Below, piece after piece: positions 31,362 through 43,002 of a stretch of DNA of 64,000 nucleotides. The notes beneath the pieces were generated by a model, which was not told where the DNA came from, made no database searches, and saw only the letters and a list, made by a program, of their open reading frames with translations. The stretch comes from Lyophyllum atratum (taxonomy: Eukaryota > Basidiomycota > Agaricomycetes > Agaricales > Lyophyllaceae): contig JACGCN010000001.1 of the NCBI GenBank assembly GCA_014905825.1, positions 2,418,001 to 2,482,000 of the forward strand, given 5' to 3'. Position 1 is the stretch's first letter, and each line of letters starts with the position of its first letter. The translations under genes were made by a program, and so were the position numbers.

Positions 31362-34300
31362 ATGGCACATCTTCAACCAGGCGACACAGGACGTCCTTCC
31401 GGGCCGAGGCATATTTCTGCGCGCTCCCAAGACACCAACGCCTCTGGTATAGCTGATAGTACCATCAGCTATGGAGAATCACTGTCTCAATTCCCCCAGC
31501 CTCCTGCCTCAATCCCCACCACCCCAATCCGATCCGACTTTGGCACGCCCTCACCAAGCCGGAGCACGTTCAGCGCCCGAAACGCACCTCTGATGCCGTT
31601 GCGGAGAAAACCACTACCGGTTCCAGGCGCGGCTGGCACCTCTAATATACCCTCCTACAATTTCCCACATACGAGCAAAGCTGGCGGATCGAATACTTCT
31701 GCCCGCTCAGGTCGTTCTGGAGTCTCCGCTTCTCATCTCCCAGGTCGACAACCGGGAACACAGGTCTCTCCCTATGATTGGCATGATGGCGCTTCAAGCA
31801 TCGGCATGGATGCAACGGAAGACCGACTTCTCTCCACTTCATTTATCACTTCTCTCCTTCAAGAGAATTCTGCCAACCGAATGAACCATCGAGCATCGTA
31901 CGGCAGCGACGCCGTAAGTGGGTTTTCGGAAATGACTTATCCCCCGCTGGCATCCAGCTACACTGATACCTCGCCGTCCGCAACGAGGGCCCTCCCCCAC
32001 CGCCCCCCGGCTGGGCGTCCACCTCCTAGTGCTTTCGCCCCAATACACGAGTCCCCAAGCCGCCTCTCAGGCGATTCCGACACAATATACTCCGTAGGGG
32101 ATCACCCTAATTCTATAGTGAGAAAGGCGAGTGTCTCTCAAGGCATGCATGGAGCATCCGTCGTAGGCGTTGCATCCGCCACGCTCCACAGTATTCCCTC
32201 CCATCACGACTCCTCCTATGGGGACGGCGGGAGCCCTTCCTACACCGACAACCACCCTTTTTTACCCAACGATGGGCATGCGGGTGCAGCAAGACCTAGA
32301 TTTCTTCAGCATGACCCCATTCCACGAACTCGGGAATCGATGCACTCCGCCAAGAGTGCTGTGCCATCCATCATATCTCGTATATCGTCACATCGCTCTG
32401 TCAGACGCATACTCAAGTGGAGGAAAGCAAAGCCGTTACCGCAAGTACCAATGATCCCCCACATCCCCACCGCGGCTGAGTTGGAAAATCGGAGAGAAGA
32501 TGAAATGAAGTCTCTCCCTGAACTTGCGAATCGCGTCGATGCTCTTGGAGGCTTCTTGGAAAAAGGCTACCATCCTCATCGCAGTAATATTACAACGTAT
32601 TATGCCGCTCACAAAGGAGAGATTCTGACCTCCACATTTGATGATGGCGATACAGTGCTTCAAGGGACGACTGGAACAGATGCATCGCGAAGCAGTCGCG
32701 CTCAGAACCCTGCCGTGAATGTCACCACTGCGTGGCCCAGGCTTCCTACTGATGGCCCAGCCCGCAAGAGACTCCCAATGCCACAGAAACGACGGACCTT
32801 CATCTTTTTAGGTGTCTTCCTTGTGGTCAGCCTTGTAGCAGTTGCTACTGCCGTGGGGATCACTGTTGGTCGGAAGAAACCTTCCCTGGCCGTGTGCGAA
32901 GGCAGCCTGGTTGGAAATGCTTGTAATCTCAGTGAGTTGTACCTTTACTGATGCTGTGGTCTTGAATCATATTTCCCGTGCAAAGATTCCACGTGTGTCT
33001 GTACCTCTTCCCTACCGGGTCAATGCGACGGTCTGGCTCAAAACATCGTTGACCTCATCCCAACCCTCAATCAACTATTTCTCGCCAATCTAACTAGCAA
33101 TGCTGTCTACAACAATATATGGCTCGCCCAAGGCGCTGTTCCCGGTAGTTGTGCATCCCAATCACGATTGGTTGATGTTGCGCCGGCCCTTACCTCGCAG
33201 ATATCGCAGAACATCACACAATGGGCCCAGATAGTGCTCCTCTGGAATCTAGTTGAATCTCAGGATCTCAAGGCAATAGCGACACTGCAGAAGTTTATTC
33301 AAGGTGTGCCATGGAAGTCTCTTGATCCAAATGGCAGCACATCGTCATTCTCGACGACGGTCTCGGGTTACACGTTCAATTTTGCCACGCAGGAAGTCAA
33401 ACAACCCAGCGTTTCCTTCGTAGCCGTAGGGCAACCCTCCGCTGCTCAATTATCCAAGGTTGGACCAGTTGCCCAATCCGCGCTAGATCGCATGTACAGC
33501 TTTGCTTCCGGTAAGACCCACCTTCATCGTTTACGACTATTTTTTCGCCGTTTAAAACCATCCCTCAGCTTCTTCTACACAGCATCATCAAGCTTTAGTC
33601 AATTATTGGACCACGGTCCTCCAGCAAAAGCTCGCCGATCTTCCGACATTCATATCGGCATTCAGTGTCTCGCCAATTCTTTTGCCCTTCGATGCAACGA
33701 CGACTCAACCGCCACAAGTACTCAACAAATTGCTAACCCCTTCAACATCTTCACCTTTCCCGCCCCCAATTGCTTGTTACCCTGGCTTAAAGTCAAACCA
33801 AATGCAACAAGTCAATGCAATTGAGGGCGGCGTATTCGGCTTATCGCGGCTGTCACCTGCGAGCCAATTCGACCCAAGTTGTTACCCAGACCGGCCAATA
33901 TATGGCGTCCTAGACGTGTTACGCCTGCGATTACCATTCCTTGATCCCAGGTCGGGTATTCCCAGGCAAGCTGCTGTATTGAAGCGCGACGTTGCTCCTC
34001 GGGTAATCTTGTATAATGGAGTGATACTCAGCCCGTTGCCTGGTCCTTCGAACGTGACTGTGATCAGTGCAGAGCAATCCGATCCTCGCCAATACGGCAC
34101 GTTGGGTCAGTTCAACCACGTCGTTCTTCAATATCTTTCATCTATCCCGAGATTGGATGTCGCAAATGCTCTCGTGAGCTACGTCCTCGCATCTGCCACC
34201 GTTCAAGCAGTCCCTCCCATAGCATCGTCTATTCTCTACGATTCGCTGGCTACAATCCCAATGATAGAAGTGGCGGTTTTTGGGACCATCTCACCTCCAG

Positions 34301-34590
34301 ACATCAGTTCCGCTGTGTCCTCCTTCACAACCTCCTCCGGTTCCCTCTTCTTTGGCTCGGATCAAGGTACCGCTCTGCGCAACTGGGTCATAACCGGATG
34401 TAGCAGCACCATCGCGTGGGCGGAGTCATCACTATCTCCCCTCGTTGTCCGAGACAACGACTTTCTCGATACGACATTTAATCAGACATGGACGGCAGTA
34501 TCGATCGCCCTACGTAACGGTATTGCAAATATCGGTCTCGTCAATGTTACGGATACGTTCACAGTGACCAAGAAATTCACTCCTTCATGA
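31362..34590 (+). CDS. Large single-pass membrane protein, Ser/Pro-rich cytosolic part (1038 aa)
   Basis: Three exons, 31362-32931, 32986-33510 and 33569-34590, all phases consistent, 1038 aa. The acceptor at 33568 (CCCTCAG) is chosen because the later CACAG would shift the frame. Residues 1-478 are hydrophilic, Ser/Pro-rich and basic, with no signal peptide. One clear transmembrane helix lies at about 479-502 (FLGVFLVVSLVAVATAVGIT), followed by GRKK. The rest is probably outside the cell or in the lumen: it begins with clustered cysteines (CEGSLVGNACNLNSTCVC), has many N-x-S/T sites, and ends in a mixed alpha/beta-like region. A type II topology is inferred. I do not recognise a named family or an enzymatic motif. 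Confidence 0.8.
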
Positions 34591-34905
34591 TATCTATCAT
34601 GGAGACACATCTCGGAACTCGCTTCTCCACATCTCGCTAGCCGGATCTTCTATACTTATTGTTCAACATATGATTCTCCGTCTACATATTTTTTATTGAA
34701 TACTTATGGGATATATACACTGGCTTCGTTGGCTCCTTCAAAGCAGACACAAGCCTACACAAGCCCACTGGCACAAGTGCTATTTCCGGCGACACCACGT
34801 GCTGTTCGATCACTGTCAGCTTCAATACCCCGGAGTTCAGGCTAGGCCCTAGGGATTCAGTCCTTCTCCTCCGCCCACTGTCCTTCAGCGTATACCCGTG
34901 AAATA
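34591..34905. other. Intergenic region
   Basis: About 315 nt between two plus-strand genes. The direct-repeat-like words ACACAAGCC (34749-34770) are the only pattern noticed. No gene is seen. Confidence 0.45.
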
Positions 34906-37900
34906 ATGCCTAGAATCTCGCAGCCGTCCAATAACCGTGTATCTTCCTCAGATCCTCTTTCCCTTGGGTCTCATCCAAACGTGCTTAAGCGAAACCAGGT
35001 ACGTCAGATCTACTCACCGTAGTACCCATTGACAAGCACCTCGAACTGATGTGTATTATCAGGCATGCCACCAGGTAAGTTTGAGCATAAAATATTCTTA
35101 TCTGACTGACACAGTTCCATGCAGTGTCGTCGGAGGAAACTGGTGAGTACTACGGCCTGTTGATGTGCGAAATAGTCTTGATGCTATTCAACACCATTCC
35201 TCGCAGAAATGGTATCGTATAATGCTCAATGCAAGTTTGGACGTCTAACTCCGCCTTTACAGTGATGCGAAGAGACCCTGCTCAACCTGCGTACGCTCGC
35301 ACGCTCATGCTGTAGCTCATGCACCGCCAGGCACGAGCCTCCCGCCTAGACCGGAGTGCACATTCGATGACGGTCCGTGCTTTCTTACATGACCAAAATG
35401 CTGCCACTATATCATCTCCCTCCCAGTCGCTGAGAGCAGCGCCGCCATATCTGATGGGCCCAAGAGCAGATACGAGAGATTAGAGGGTCGAATAAGTGCG
35501 TTCATGAGAACAAAACGGCTTGCTGACCTCTAAGAGTTCGTGAGGAATTTAGCTGAACTTGAGGCATTACTTGCTCAGAAAGACGCTGCCGTAGCTGCTG
35601 CGGCACGAGAAAATGCCTCCCGAACATCCAGTCACCCTTCCGTCGACTCAAGTTTCTCGACCAACCACGGCACTTCAGCCACTCTAACAACAATGGACTC
35701 CACCCACGAGTTTAACGGCTTTTCTCACCCATCAAGCCCTAGCTCACCGGTTCCCTCCCAATATCAGAATGGACTAGTCGTCAGCAGGGCGTCTCATCAG
35801 GACCAGTCTCGCTTTCCGCCACAGGCTACGTTCACGTCTGCTACTGTTTTCAGCGGGCTTGCAAGGTCGACTACTGAAAACTCCTTTGGCATGACGTCAT
35901 GTGGCCCAATTGGCCACCTAACCTCCCTGGACCAGATCTTCTCCGTCATCTGTAGGTCAAACCAGGCCTTCGTCTGCTACCCTCCTTAATAAATTGATAG
36001 GGTTGAAGTTTTTTTCGTGTTCCATCCTCATGCCCACCGACTATTTCATGGACCTAGTTTTATGAGTACCCTCTCGCTGCCTCCGAGCCATCCGAAGTTC
36101 CCTTCTTCTCCAGTTCTTCATGCTATCTGTGCAATAGGCAGCCTGTACACAGCCGCGGTGACGTCACCCCCCTTACCGGACTTCCAACAATCCTCTCCAG
36201 GTGCATACCGCTTTGTGTAGTTATGGACCCTGTGGCTGATAGAACTGGTGAGACGAAATATTTCTACAGAGACAACGTATCAAGGAGCAACGCATCGACT
36301 CATTTGCGGAACAGCAAGCAAAATATGCCCGCGAAACGGCTGATCATTTGAATTCCTTGGGGGAAGATCTATTTCAGGTATTGCAAGGTAAGTAAAAGTG
36401 GCTTCAATATTCACCTTTGGGCACTAGTAACGCCCTATATAATGCAGCAAACATAATTCTGTCTTGGTTTTATTGGTCTCATTCCAGGCAAGGACTTCAC
36501 CTCTTGTTCAACCCCTCTTCATCTAACCGTGGCCGTCCACTACACTAGATGGGTTGATGTAAAGGCATCTTTTTTTTTCATCTCCGCATCTCACCAAACA
36601 TACCAGGTGTTCTTGTTTTCTGCCCATTCTATGCGGTTATCAGTTCCACTGGGCCTAAACATGTGTCCGCCTTTCCATTCAATATCTAATTCTGAAAGAC
36701 CTGCCTCTATTTTACCCCCCGCTCGAAATGTAATAGAGGATGAAATGAGGCGAAACGCGTTCTGGCTGGCTTACGCAACCGAACGCCAACATGGGTGCAG
36801 TAATGGGTGGGCCCTTAGTCTCGATGACCAGGATGTCTCCCAATTACTCCCCGTTCGAGGAGACCAATTTGAACATGGTGTAAGTGTCGATGCAATTCAG
36901 GATCCATTTCACTTGACATTGCCTCCAGATCTTGGTAACCCCCCAACAGCGCCAATGGGCACACACTAGGGACCTCCTCCTGATCCATCCTGATAAGCAG
37001 ACAGATTCTTTCATTTTATATGTCAAAGGGACAATTATGATGTGTGAGTACATATTGGACCGTTTTCTTGGTCTAATATTTTCTGTCAGCCCAAGTGAAG
37101 GCGTTTAACTTGCGCTTCCGCGCGCGCCATTTTGTTGGGGATGCTTCGGTCGCCAGTCATTTCAGTGATGGCCTGGGTCCTTCTGAGTCTGTTGATCCTA
37201 GGGGCTCACCGGCATTCATTGAACTTGACCATGTCGTTTCGTCTTTTCGAGCGTCATTCCCACCACACCTCAGAAATCCAATTGTTGATAACGTCGTCGA
37301 CAACCACCTTTACACCACCTTCCTAATGCCCCACGTGTAAGAATCTGGTATCTTTCTATGACGAGATGACTTATCCCTACTTACCTAGGGCTACTATCGT
37401 GCTGCATGACCCACATGCAGACGTTCGTCAATCTGGTTGCATATCCGCTCTCAAGATCCTGACTGCTGCGAGGGCTATACTTGACTTGATCTACAGTGTT
37501 TGGTCAACGAGCTTCGATATAAGTCTGCTGGATTCTTTTTGCTCGGTGATTGGATTGTCCTTCACTTCGCTTTCCATACAGCTTCTAATCTTCATTGGAC
37601 AGTTCTGTTGGTTCGTCGGAGGTAGAGTCCTCGTGCGATTTCTTCAGGCAGCACTGGATGCCAAAAGTGTGGACCAGATATCGACGTTGCGTGCAGAGCT
37701 TGACTTCGTACAGTGGGTTTTCCGTCACCTTCCCTGTCTTATGGAAGTATCGAATTCTTCTCAGGTCTGCCATTGCGAAAGTTGGCCAACGAATTCCCTT
37801 GGCCTTCCGCTTTGCTCGATTGCTAGAAGATCTCGTAGTAAAGAAGTGTGGGCCATCTTCTGGAACACCCGCGCCGATCACATTTCCACGCCCGCTTGAA

Positions 37901-38005
37901 CCCGCCGTGGTGCAGGCAATGTTCCAACAAAGTTGTCGAAGAGAGTTGCCTACAACCCTCCACGAGAGTTTACACGAACCTGGGTCGTTCCTGTCTCTTG
38001 CATGA
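34906..38005 (+). CDS. Zn2Cys6 transcription factor with fungal regulatory domain (17 exons)
   Basis: Seventeen exons build 750 aa with every phase matching: 34906-34998, 35063-35074, 35125-35142, 35207-35211, 35263-35372, 35427-35495, 35535-35955, 36001-36214, 36270-36387, 36448-36487, 36549-36558, 36607-36879, 36929-37043, 37090-37336, 37389-37545, 37603-37712, 37765-38005. The Zn2Cys6 binuclear cluster is assembled from exons of 12, 18 and 5 nt: ACHQCRRRKLKCDAKRPCST followed by CVR. A coiled linker (LEGRIKFVRNLAELEALLAQ) and the fungal-specific regulatory domain follow: HPHAHRLFHGPSF, WFYWSHSRWVDVF, RLSVPLGLN, WALSLDDQDVSQLLPVRGDQ, RQWAHTRDLLL. Exon 10 ends in a GC donor. It should be a nuclear DNA-binding regulator; targets unknown. 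Confidence 0.88.
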
Positions 38006-38206
38006 TTATTTTGTATCACAACTCTAGTGTACTTTACTACGACTCTTCCTTGATCGATGGGACCTTCATTACATAACTTAAAATAATGACATCAGGATGT
38101 CAGTTGTACAGCAGACGTTCGGGCAATGTGCGCGCAACGTGTACTCTATATGAGCCTGTCCGACATATAGTGCTCGTCTCTGCTAGCGTCGACGCCCACC
38201 GTAATC

Positions 38207-39261
38207 ATGTTTAAGGTAGCCGTTCTTGGTCCGCTTGGAACTTACACACATGAAGTGAGGTCTCGATACACATGATCTACGCGAATCTAACCTATGTATG
38301 CGCACAGGCTGCCCACAAACTGTTTGGACCAGGTGTCACGTACGACGAAAGAGACACAATTCAAGGTCTCAACCCGATATTGCTTGTTCCAACGATAACT
38401 AATTGATTACAGGCGTCTTCGATGCTCTACCCACTTCCGTTGATGCTGGGGTTGTGCCACAAGAGAATTCGATTTTCGGAGGCGTTATTGAAACGTACGA
38501 CAGTCTTCGCGAGGCTGGGTTTGTGCGTGGCGAGGTAACACTGGAAGTGCAACATTGTCTTCTTGTAAGACCTGGAGTAAAGCTTTACGAGATTCAAAAA
38601 ATTCTCAGCCACGAACAAGTCCGTGAAACCCCTTGGTGCAATATTTTGAAGGAGTTGACCGTTACAAAGTAGGCTCTAGGCCAGTGTCGAGACTTCATAA
38701 AAAGTCGCCTTCCTTCGGCCTCTTTGGTGAAAACAACATCAACTGCCGCAGCTGCTCGAGCTCTGCTAGACAATCCACCGAACTGTGCTGCCATATGCTC
38801 TAGGCTCTGCGCCAGCTTGTTCAACTTGTCGATCCTTTACGAGGGTATACAAAATCAGACCGGTACGCTCCATGTTCACGCCTTCTCCCTTCATCTGAAA
38901 GTCTTTGATCTTAGCCAACTTTACTCGCTTTTACGTTGTCAGCAGCGACGAAAAAACCGCAATGCCTAGCTGGCTGCCAAAAAGCCAACCTGACCGCGCT
39001 CTCATTCAGATATCAACCCAAGTACAGCCCTCAGGAACAGGATCGATCTCGCGATTTTTAGCAGCACTGCAGATCAACTTCACTCGTGTTGACCGCCGGC
39101 CATCTTCCACAGCCACTCCTTTCCATGACTTATATTTTGCCGAGCTCCAAAGAGATACCAAAGCCGTAGCCGAGGAGGAAGTCTGGTTGTTAGAAGCGAA
39201 CAGAGCTGTACAGCGCATTCAAGAAGCTGGCGGAGATGCTCGACTCATAGGTTTATGGTGA
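38207..39261 (+). CDS. PHA2: Prephenate dehydratase
   Basis: Five exons (38207-38254, 38308-38365, 38413-38618, 38673-38862, 38915-39261), 282 aa, normal size. It converts prephenate to phenylpyruvate in phenylalanine synthesis. The catalytic prephenate-dehydratase domain begins [20 protein letters not shown] and continues with [16 protein letters not shown] and the STAAAARAL segment. The C-terminal ACT regulatory half shows [10 protein letters not shown], then [20 protein letters not shown] in place of the usual 'L.F..... PG.L...L' and ends [10 protein letters not shown]. The usual catalytic T-R-F appears as FTRFYV. An ACT domain implies feedback control by phenylalanine. It lies about 200 nt downstream of the Zn2Cys6 gene on the same strand. 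Confidence 0.9.
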
Positions 39262-39399
39262 TGTCGTGAATAATTGATAGATTCTTTCGAATCAGCTTCT
39301 AGTGATGTGCATGGGGGCTAGCTGTACAACCGGAATTCATCTTCGTCTAGCCTCCGGCTCAGAATTGGTCTGGAGGAGACACGAGGCGCTCGCGCAGGT

Positions 39400-41579
39400 C
39401 TACAAGAGGATGCCTGTCTGTTGAATGAGCGACTGAGCTCGCGGCGACCGAGGAACGATTCGACATTTAAATGGCTTCGGGTGACTGTATTTATAGCAAA
39501 TCCTCAGTCCTTATCAAGGAGGAGCAGAAGACGATGCACCTGAGAAGGTGAGATGTATACTCAACCTTGGGTTCGATGATTTGGCCGTTTTCATCGACCG
39601 CTTTTGTGATTTCATAAACTGATAGAATCGAGGCGACTACTATCCACATAGCATCAAAGGCAAACCATCGACCTGGGCACATTCTATCCAGGCGTAAATT
39701 GAGAGCCGACGAGTGTGGGCAGTCAGTGGAGCTTTGGTAACAATGCAATATTCAAGCACCTGCGACCAAAGCCAAAAGCAGCGTCTGGTACTGGATTGAT
39801 GCTAGCAGAAGCGTTGCGTTTGCGATCTAAAAACCTCGAGGGATTGAAAGCCATGGGGTCTGGATAAACCGTCGGGTCATGTAGGATGGCCCATACATTC
39901 GGTAACACTGCAGTGCCTCGGGGGATTCGATATCCTTGGTATTCATCGTCATCGGAAGCATAGTGCGCGAGTCCCATCGGTGTGACAGGATTCCATCTGA
40001 GAAGCTTCCCAAAGAAATTCAACCCAATCGTCCATTATGTGGACGAGAATTCAGGCTACCTCATAACAAATACATTCCTGGACAGAATTAATTGATGTAA
40101 GTCCATGAATCGGCATTGATGCTTACGATGAAAGGAAGTTGAGACTTGTCACTGAAGTCGGGTAACCGATCGCCTAAAATGGTATCTAATTCCTGTTGGG
40201 CTTTGGTTTGAATATCTGGGTATAGCGCCGCGACCAAGAAGAACTGACAACACATGCTGAGACAAAGGTGTCGGAACCAGCTTTAGTCATTGCAGCTATT
40301 GTGAGCATGTCCCAGCATGAATAAATATTGTATCGACCAACCAGCGTATGCTGTTGCAGCTACATTTTTTATGATGTCTTCTTCCTCGAAATCGATGCCT
40401 GAAGCACGCCTTTCTAATTCCTGAACAACCAGACAGCTGGTAGCGGTGCCCTCGGTCTGTACATAGACGAAGTTAAGGCTGAGCTCTCGAGGGAAGAAGT
40501 TGACAATGATACTTTCCATGGCTTCCTTGATCATGTTAAATGGTCTGTTCACCATCTCGCGCGTCGCTTTGCGCCATTCAAAGGCCTGCCGTTTGAAGGA
40601 CGCAAAGGGGCACCAGGAAGGAACGTGTTTTAAGATTGGAAGATAATCCTGTAATAGTGAGACAAGAGTGGAGGGTAATAGACAGCGAACCTACAACAAG
40701 ATATGTTCCAAATATCCCTGCCTTCGCCAAGCTCGACAATGCTCTGTCCGCTAGAGCGACATAGTCGTCCCCTCCATCAGCAACCTGATGGCCGTATGTC
40801 ACGTTCAGAATCATTGCAGCCGCAACGCTTTTATTGGGAATATCAATCAAAATGGTAAAAAGAAAATTATAGCTTGGGTGCGTCACCTGCGGCAATAGTA
40901 ACGAAAGTTTTCTGGGCGGTCTAGAAGATTACGGAGTAGAGTATGGGTCTCCTTGACTTGCAGAGGATGATAGGTTGAATTATCGTTTGGTCGAAAATAT
41001 GTATGAAACATATTTCTATGGCGCTGTTGTTCATTTTTTATTATTGACTCTGTTCATCAAGGGCATGATAGTAAGCCTCACCTTCCATCGACTTCCATAG
41101 GTCATGGATGAAAAGAGCCAGTCCCAACCGATCCTTGTTAAATAAGAGGATAATCAGAAAGCCGCGCAGTAAGCAAACAATAGATTTGGCACACAGCTCC
41201 ACAACCATTGTCCTAATTGGACGAGAAGAGTAGTTGCTGCCTCGCTTCTCCAATAGATCAGAGGCGGCTCTTGCAGAGTTAAGTACAATGATAGGGTTGC
41301 CGAAGATGTAGATGTAAATAATTTCCCCTGCAGAGGAATTTAATAGCAAAGTTAGGAGTAGCGAGAAATGCAAGTACCGTAGATCTCCTTCCAGGCGGCA
41401 TAAGTTCGCCATTGGTATTTTTGAGGTAGTGACACTTTCCCAAGCCATGAGGCCTTGGGGCCTGGGGGAAGCGGCAAATGGCTAAAACCTCTGTTGGTGA
41501 GTGCCCAATGGCATATTCCAAAAGCAACAGGGCCAACTGCGAACACGAGGACCAAGTCGAGCCAGATGGCTGCACCCAT
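39400..41579 (-). CDS. Cytochrome P450 (CYP64/CYP620-like fungal monooxygenase) with internal frame break
   Basis: About ten exons from ATG 41577-41579 to TAG 39400-39402. N-terminal membrane anchor (IWLDLVLVFAVGPVAFGICH), then LPLPPGPK; C-helix WDWLFSSMTYGSRWK; I-helix AGSDT; K-helix and following part LLRWNPVTPM; PERF-like FNPSRFLD; heme loop FGFGRRMCPGR with the Cys ligand; C-terminus SHPKPFKCRIVPRS after a last 55-nt intron. The frame breaks just after the I-helix: AGSDTFVSA and the expected continuation FFLVAALYPD lie in different frames because of two extra nt near 40247-40254. A 38-nt GT-AG 'intron' could restore frame but would delete conserved residues. It is either a young pseudogene or a sequencing slip. 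The exact CYP family and the substrate are unknown; the subfamily comparison is weak. Confidence 0.8.
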
Positions 41580-41752
41580 GGCGGTGACAAGGCAGGACTT
41601 ACAGAAGTAGTTCAGGGAAGTCTATTTTAGTTTATATAGATATGGTGTGGGATTGATGTTCTGAAATACCTCCGGATGTGCCTTAGTCACGGCTGTCACA
41701 CTTTGACCTTGTGGCGTCCATCAAACTGGATAATTCATTGTTTCAACCAACG

Positions 41753-42847
41753 ATGACTACCACCAATCCCCTCGTTGGTCCCTCACCGCTTAGAGATATA
41801 ATCCATCCCCAGTTCTATCAGAACAACTTTGCTGCAGAGCTTTACATCAAGTCTGACTTGGGTGTCAAGCTCGACAAAGGTCAGCACAGTCCAAGACACA
41901 TCTGCCGCCACTAACGCGTCCTCACAAAAACAGATGACCAAATTTGCCGTCTAGCATTAACTCCTGCTGGCTGTCCCCTTGGCCCCCTTCACTGTCCACT
42001 GCGTCATACTTCTCCTTCTGCTCAAAATTTTCAACCCGTGAAGCTCCCACCAACACATCCACGCGAACGAGAGCGCCTATCCACCGTTTGTAAGCATTGG
42101 CTGCGAGGACTATGCAAGAAGGGAGACGCCTGCGAATTTCTTCACGAATACAACCTACGTCGAATGCCGGAATGCTGGTGGTATGCCAAATACGGCTATT
42201 GTTCTGCTGGAGACGAATGTTTGTACGCGCACCCAAAGGAGCGGAGAGTAGAGTGCCCAGACTACAATAGAGGGTTCTGTAAATTAGGTATGTGTACAGT
42301 GGTCCTGGTAAGAACAAATCTGACATCTTATATAGGCCCGATATGCCCCCGAAAACATGTTCGCAAAGTCGCATGTCAACTCTACCTAACTGGCTTCTGT
42401 CCCCTTGGGCCAGAATGTCCGCGAGGCCAGCAAGTCTGTTCACCCTAACCCTTCTTCTGCCAAACTCACTGTGGCCATGGAAAACTAGTCCTAAACCTGG
42501 CATCCCACCGCCGAAAGCATATGATCCACCTTCCCCGCCATCAAGTCGTGAGCTAGGGCCGCCTCCACCAGGTTATGGGAGATATGCGGACTTTGATCGC
42601 GGATTTGGAAGCGGTGTGGCATCTCACAGCGGTGCTGCAAGCGGTCCTGGAGGGCCTTTGAGGAGAAACCTAGACGAGGTTCTTTGCTTTAAGGTGTGTC
42701 CCGCTGCACTGGTGAAAGGCGCGCCATGCTAACATTTCGCAGTGTGGAGAGAAGGGACATTATGCCAATCACTGCCGCAATCGAAACGTACCAGGTAATC
42801 GCGGTGGTAATGAACGGTTAAAGAGGTTTGGCGGATCTGAGGACTAG
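41753..42847 (+). CDS. YTH1: CPSF30/Yth1 polyadenylation factor (CCCH zinc fingers)
   Basis: Five exons (41753-41879, 41934-42287, 42336-42429, 42489-42693, 42743-42847), 294 aa. It carries five CCCH fingers in tandem: CRLALTPAGCPLGPLHCPLR with its His, CKHWLRGLCKKGDACEFLH, CWWYAKYGYCSAGDECLYAH, CPDYNRGFCKLGPICPRKH, and CQLYLTGFCPLGPECPRGH, whose last His is formed across the exon 3-4 junction. A Pro/Gly-rich linker and a CCHC zinc knuckle CGEKGHYANHC follow; the knuckle is present in animal CPSF4 but not in yeast Yth1. The protein recognises AAUAAA-type signals in the nuclear cleavage and polyadenylation complex. Intron 3 has a GC donor (CA|GCAAGT at 42430). Confidence 0.92.
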
Positions 42848-43002
42848 ATTCTCTCTCTGTAGGCGGATTGTACGATTTACGATCCAGACGCTCAGGATAG
42901 TGTTGAGCAGTTTGGCTGTGTTTGACAAGAGTCATGACGTGCAATGGAGTCTTGATCACATTCTTTTCTTTTACATACGACCTCTGGTTGTGAATCTCCA
43001 AT

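Noticed and set aside
35950..36015. Apparent frameshift at a T7 run in the first Zn2Cys6 factor
   Set aside because: Using the donor TGTAG|GTCAAA instead of T|GTAGGT gives a phase-correct junction (CRVEVFF), so the gene is intact.
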